Part shown: one piece after another, positions 13,882 through 16,708 of the stretch
Numbering within the stretch: the stretch's first letter is position 1
Layout of the letters: each line of letters starts with the position of its first letter
DNA from: Thermoplasmata archaeon
GTDB taxonomy: Archaea; Thermoplasmatota; Thermoplasmata; Lutacidiplasmatales; UBA184
Reading direction: 5' to 3'
Length of the DNA: 16,708 nt
Assembly (NCBI GenBank): GCA_030042955.1
Contig: JASHYQ010000120.1
Span: 1 to 16,708 of the forward strand
Position numbers and translations under genes: made by a program
Notes under the pieces: generated by a model
What the model was told of the DNA's origin: nothing
The model's input: only the letters and a program-made list of their open reading frames with translations
Database searches by the model: none

Positions 13882-14289
13882 ATGGCCCTGAAGCGTAGTC
13901 ACGACCTGCCCTCCACGGTGCATGTCGAACTCTTTGTCGTCCCCCGATCAAAGCGGAGCGAGCTCCTCCACCGGAGTCGCGACCTTTACCGCGTGGTTCG
14001 ACCCCCCACCCGAAGGCGGAACGGCGTAGGTCCGTGGCTCTTCCTGCTCGAAGGGAAGCCTCGCCGACGCACCATTCCTCAGAACCTCCGGAGCGTCGTC
14101 GAGGTGAGGCCTGACGAGGACCTCTGGCTCGAGCTCGCCTTCTACTCGGGTCCGTCGGCGATGCGGAAAACCTTGCGGCAGCTGTGGAAGCGTCCCCAAG
14201 TCGTTCGCTTGGCTCAGGAAGTGGAACGGCTGAGTCGCAAGCGGAATCGATCCTGGACCATTGCGACGGGAGCGGTTGCGATCCGCTAG
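13882..14289 (+). CDS. Unrecognised basic protein, possible dimeric alpha/beta-barrel (DUF1428-like)
   Basis: A 135-residue protein that I do not firmly recognise. It is strongly basic and begins with a strand-like 'STVHVELFVVPRSKRSELLHRSRDLYRVV' (about 11-39). A second strand region is 'GPWLFLLEGKPRRRTIPQNL', then 'VRPDEDLWLELAFYSGPSAMRKTLRQLWKRPQVVRLAQEV', which alternates strand and helix. The order 'V.K..L', 'W..FYS...MR..L..L...P.V' recalls DUF1428-type ferredoxin-like barrels, but this is weak. No catalytic motif is seen. Codon use matches real genes nearby, unlike the Arg/Pro/Gly-rich frames on the opposite strand. A TATA-like element lies about 26 bases upstream of the ATG. The gene is divergent from cyclase copy 2 and followed by a 7-bp hairpin. 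Confidence 0.62.
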   Translation: MALKRSHDLPSTVHVELFVVPRSKRSELLHRSRDLYRVVRPPTRRRNGVGPWLFLLEGKPRRRTIPQNLRSVVEVRPDEDLWLELAFYSGPSAMRKTLRQLWKRPQVVRLAQEVERLSRKRNRSWTIATGAVAIR

Positions 14290-14326
14290 TGGCTCCGCGC
14301 AATCGAGGTCGAGCGGGTCGCGAAAC

Positions 14327-14352
14327 ACCAACCTTCGGGGAGAGGGGTTGGT
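14327..14352 (+). terminator. Hairpin after the gene at 13882
   Basis: ACCAACC (14327-14333) and GGTTGGT (14346-14352) form a perfect 7-bp stem with a 12-base loop, 38 bases past the stop. No T-run follows. Confidence 0.4.
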
Positions 14353-14484
14353 TCGGGTTGGAAGGGGTGCCTTCTAGGACGACGGGGTCCACGCCCATCT
14401 CTCCGACCAGCGGGTTCGAACCGACTTGCGGTGGAGTCCAGTGGACGATGGGTGCTCCGAGCCGGCGGGTCCGTTCGGTTGCCC

Positions 14485-14961
14485 TTAGCTCCGCCCGCGC
14501 TTCGAACCCACCCTCTTGTACTCCCGTTCCAGGGCCTGGCCGAAGTTCTTCCAACTCTTCGCGACGTATCGTTCCCACTGAGTTTTCGGAGGATTCTTCG
14601 TGCCGATTCCGTACGGTCGACGGCGCGCCTTTAGGGTCAGTCGAGTACGGTTCCCAGGAAGTCGTGAGAGTCGATAGTCCAACGAGACGGCCCGGTGACT
14701 CCCTACTGAGTCAGAGTGCCAACGGTTGGGCGGGAGGAGGCGAACCACGTGCCGGGACCAAACCCAGCCTTCCTTGCTGCTGGAGAGATCCTCGTAGATC
14801 ACCTCCCGAAGAGACCTGCGAAGGATTCGGCGGTCGTATTCATCCCGCTCGTACCGCGCATCCTTCGGCGTGTAGTCTGTGCACCATCGATAGACGAAGT
14901 CCAAAGGCGCACGGAACGTCGCTCGCACTTCGTAGCGGGGACCGGGCCAACGTTTCGGCAT
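14485..14961 (-). CDS. SRPBCC-fold (START/polyketide-cyclase-like) protein, copy 2
   Basis: A 158-residue paralogue of the protein at 2973-3452. Shared elements are 'VYRWCTDYTPKDAR' (about 23-36, against 'VYDWCTDFRPDDAK'), 'HVVRLLPPNRWHSD', 'SLDYRLSRL' and the C-terminal helix 'YVAKSWKNFGQALEREYKR'. A hydrophobic-ligand-binding helix-grip fold is predicted and the ligand is unknown. The ATG at 14961 is chosen over an upstream one at 15135 for two reasons: GAGGAGGT lies seven bases before it, and the N-terminus then matches the paralogue. An AT-rich AATTTTCATT about 52 bases upstream may be the TATA box, leaving a leader of about 25 bases that contains the Shine-Dalgarno motif. It lies between cyclase copies 2 and 3 on the same strand as both. 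Confidence 0.85.
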   Translation of the reverse strand: MPKRWPGPRYEVRATFRAPLDFVYRWCTDYTPKDARYERDEYDRRILRRSLREVIYEDLSSSKEGWVWSRHVVRLLPPNRWHSDSVGSHRAVSLDYRLSRLPGNRTRLTLKARRRPYGIGTKNPPKTQWERYVAKSWKNFGQALEREYKRVGSKRGRS

Positions 14962-14968
14962 GCAGGCA

Positions 14969-14976
14969 ACCTCCTC
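14969..14976 (-). promoter_or_regulatory. Shine-Dalgarno motif for SRPBCC copy 2
   Basis: GAGGAGGT on the minus strand lies seven bases before ATG 14961. It sets the start and rejects the longer frame beginning at 15135. Confidence 0.75.
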
Positions 14977-15008
14977 TCCCCGGGGGTGCAGGGAAATCGA
15001 GCTGGGCA

Positions 15009-15018
15009 ATGAAAATTG
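15009..15018 (-). promoter_or_regulatory. TATA-like box for SRPBCC copy 2
   Basis: AATTTTCATT on the minus strand is about 52 bases before the ATG. At a 27-base spacing it predicts a leader of about 25 bases that holds the Shine-Dalgarno motif. Confidence 0.42.
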
Positions 15019-15250
15019 CGCAAGGGGGGCTATGTCAACGGAGACCCGACCTGCGGGAACCCTCTCGATTCCGGGCCTTCTCGATGTCGGGAGCCGTTTA
15101 GGCGATGCGCGACCCATTTCGGTCAGGTGACTCACCTTGCGGGGCTTGACCCCGTCAACTTCGCCAGCGTCTTCCTTCGGTGCGCTTGGCCGATCTCACG
15201 TAGTCGGAATCTTCAGCTTCGCGAGCATCGAGTCCAGCCTGCTGGTGCCC

Positions 15251-16708
15251 TTACGCTAGCTTCCTTTTCCTCAGCAGCTCGACGAACCGCGGATCCTTGC
15301 GAACATGACCGAGACGCGGGTCGAGCCGCCATCGTTGCAACGAGAGATTGGATGTCTCTTCCGCCCTAGCCAACCAGCGAAAACAGTTGTCGAGGTCGCC
15401 GAGCGCGGCGTAGATCCGGGCGATGAACTGCGCCGAGGGCGGGCGGTCCGGTAGAGTCTCGTCGTTCCGAAGAATGGCCCTCGACTGCTCTCCATCCCCA
15501 GCGCAAGCACAGTACATGGCACGCCTCAGTTGGCTGTCCCGAGGGTCGCTGTCTGCCTCCTCAGCCCGTTGAACCTCCTTGAGGACCTGCGGAAGGTCCG
15601 ACCGAGCAAGATAGTACTCCGCGAGCTGACCGTGATAGGCGGCGCGGGCGCTGCTCTCGTCTGGGATCAGCGTCCCCGCTCTCTGGATCTTGACGAGAGC
15701 CTCGTCGAACCTACCGAGCCACAAGAGCAGGTTGGCCATGTGAAAGAGGTTCAGGCTCCAGTAGGGGTCGGCTTCCTCTGCGAGAGCGAGCTCTACGAGA
15801 GCCTCCTCGGGCTGGTTTAGATCCTGTAGCATGTTTCCGAGCGTGTTATGTGCCGCTGAATAACTCGGATTCAGCGAGAGGGCGAGTTCGACCTCCTTCT
15901 TCGCTACGGCGACGTCCTCTCGCCAGAGCACCGCCCCTAAGGACGCGTGGGCTTCCGCCAGATTTGGGTCCAGCTCGATCGCCCGGTCTACCAGACGGCG
16001 GGCGGTTCTGTCCGATTCCTCTGGGGGAACGTCGCGGTGCCACCATCCCAGCCGGATTATCGTGTCGGCCAAGCCGGAGTACGCGGCAGCATTCCTGGGG
16101 TCCCGGGAGATGGCAGTCTCGAACCGCTCCCTCGCCGCGTCGAGGGTAGCCCTGGAGGTGTCACGGTGCAGCAGGGTCCGCCCCTTCAGATAGGCGAGGT
16201 AGGAATCCGGTAGGACTCGTGGTCGGGATTCGATACGCGCTGCCTCGGAACCGCGGAGCTCGATTTTCAGGGCCTCCGCCACCTGGAGGGCGAGTTCTGC
16301 CTGGACCGAGAACACGTCGTCGAGTTCCCGGTCGTACGTCTTGGCCCAGAGGTGTCGGTCGGAACGTGCGTCAATCAACTGAGCGGTAACCCTTAGTCGG
16401 CTTCCGGCCTTACGCACGCTGCCCTCAAGGATCGAGGCCACGCCCAACTCTACCCCAATCTGGGAGGCCGACTTAGGGGTGGCTTTGTACAGCATCACCG
16501 ACGTGCGAGAGATCACGCGAAGCTCTCGCAGCTGGGAGAGCACGGTGATCAACTCTTCCGTGAGGCCGTCCGCGAAGTACTCGTCCTTCGGGTCGGGACT
16601 GATGTTGGTGAACGGGAGCACGGCGATTCCTGTTGGGCCGGCGATTTCGGACAGGACGTCCCGATCGGTCCAGGGAAGGATGACTCGGTAGATTTCAATC
16701 GAAACTTG
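15251..16708 (-). CDS. TolB-N-like/TPR protein, copy 3 of the cyclase family, N-terminus beyond the window
   Basis: 485 codons of the C-terminal portion are present, and the gene runs off the window edge. The first visible residues, 'VSIEIYRVILPW', match the end of the cyclase domain in copies 1 and 2 ('IDVYRVALPW'), so a cyclase domain almost certainly lies outside. The TolB-N-like part follows ('AVLPFTNISPDPKDEYFADGLTEELI'), then TPR repeats such as 'AISRDPRNAAAYSGLADT', 'AIELDPNLAEAHASLGAVL' and 'ALSLNPSYSAAHNTLGN'. It ends in 'DPRFVELLRKRKLA'. The TPR part resembles copy 1 more than copy 2. At DNA level its TolB-like start is nearly the same as copy 2 (16558-16607 against 13078-13127). 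Internal GTG 16621 is not the start. Confidence 0.92.
   Translation of the reverse strand, partial: QVSIEIYRVILPWTDRDVLSEIAGPTGIAVLPFTNISPDPKDEYFADGLTEELITVLSQLRELRVISRTSVMLYKATPKSASQIGVELGVASILEGSVRKAGSRLRVTAQLIDARSDRHLWAKTYDRELDDVFSVQAELALQVAEALKIELRGSEAARIESRPRVLPDSYLAYLKGRTLLHRDTSRATLDAARERFETAISRDPRNAAAYSGLADTIIRLGWWHRDVPPEESDRTARRLVDRAIELDPNLAEAHASLGAVLWREDVAVAKKEVELALSLNPSYSAAHNTLGNMLQDLNQPEEALVELALAEEADPYWSLNLFHMANLLLWLGRFDEALVKIQRAGTLIPDESSARAAYHGQLAEYYLARSDLPQVLKEVQRAEEADSDPRDSQLRRAMYCACAGDGEQSRAILRNDETLPDRPPSAQFIARIYAALGDLDNCFRWLARAEETSNLSLQRWRLDPRLGHVRKDPRFVELLRKRKLA

Noticed and set aside
14400..14470. Possible tRNA around GGTTCGAACC near 14415
   Set aside because: The flanking bases do not form a 5-bp T stem, and no acceptor, D or anticodon arms can be assembled on either strand.
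13856..14578. 240-codon minus-strand frame opposite the gene at 13882
   Set aside because: Low-complexity Arg/Gly/Ser-rich composition. The plus-strand frame has better codon use and structure.
14962..15135. N-terminal extension of SRPBCC copy 2 to 15135
   Set aside because: The strong GGAGG before 14961 and the paralogue's length support the shorter start.
1..16708. CRISPR arrays, insertion sequences and phage genes
   Set aside because: No regularly spaced repeats, transposase, integrase or structural phage motifs were seen on either strand.

Overview
The window is GC-rich, with strong G/C preference at third codon positions. It most resembles a mesophilic, probably soil or sediment archaeon, perhaps of the Thermoplasmatota. 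The main reason is promoter layout: several start codons (GTG 11342, ATG 13704, ATG 9161, ATG 5892, ATG 2836, near-miss ATG 4417) lie about 27-30 bases downstream of a TATA-like A/T island with no Shine-Dalgarno motif, as expected for archaeal leaderless transcripts. Only the MFS gene and one SRPBCC gene have a clear GGAGG motif. No rRNA or tRNA gene is visible, so the lineage is an inference from gene style and promoters.

Layout. Positions 1-107 (minus) hold the first 35 codons of an unidentified protein, divergent from a 14-helix DHA2-type MFS exporter (212-1717). Two small VOC-fold genes converge (1973-2380 plus, 2465-2836 minus) on an 84-bp gap bounded by a perfect 8-bp inverted repeat. 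On the minus strand follow an SRPBCC-fold protein (2973-3452) and a HepT/MntA-type toxin-antitoxin pair (3648-3992 and 3989-4417) whose nucleotidyltransferase carries an N-terminal zinc ribbon. After a possible 47-residue zinc protein (4662-4805) comes a DHFR/RibD-C-like reductase (4938-5564, minus). On the plus strand are an M28 metallopeptidase with a complete zinc site (5892-7496) and a membrane-anchored extracellular protein with four cysteines and four glycosylation sequons (7638-8492). A second toxin-antitoxin candidate lies at 8618-9161 (minus): a DUF4258 protein followed by an antitoxin joining a YgiT-type zinc finger to an AbrB/MazE-like domain.

The right half is dominated by three minus-strand paralogues (9423-11342, 11665-13704, 15251 to beyond the window end). 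The first two join a class III nucleotidyl cyclase, a TolB-N-like domain and TPR repeats, with all six catalytic residues present. The third shows the same TolB-like and TPR parts, and its cyclase part lies outside the window. The first two also share an aligned 33-bp leaderless promoter. Between copies two and three sit an unrecognised small protein (13882-14289, plus) and a second SRPBCC gene (14485-14961, minus), a paralogue of the one at 2973-3452.

Functional reading (inference): this is an accessory region of signalling, stress and defence genes. Two zinc-finger-bearing toxin-antitoxin modules flank export, peptidase and surface genes, beside a locally amplified family of soluble cyclases that probably make cAMP and use TPR arms to sense partners. 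The cyclase cluster with its shared promoter and the two zinc-fused antitoxin modules are the best candidates for something under-described.
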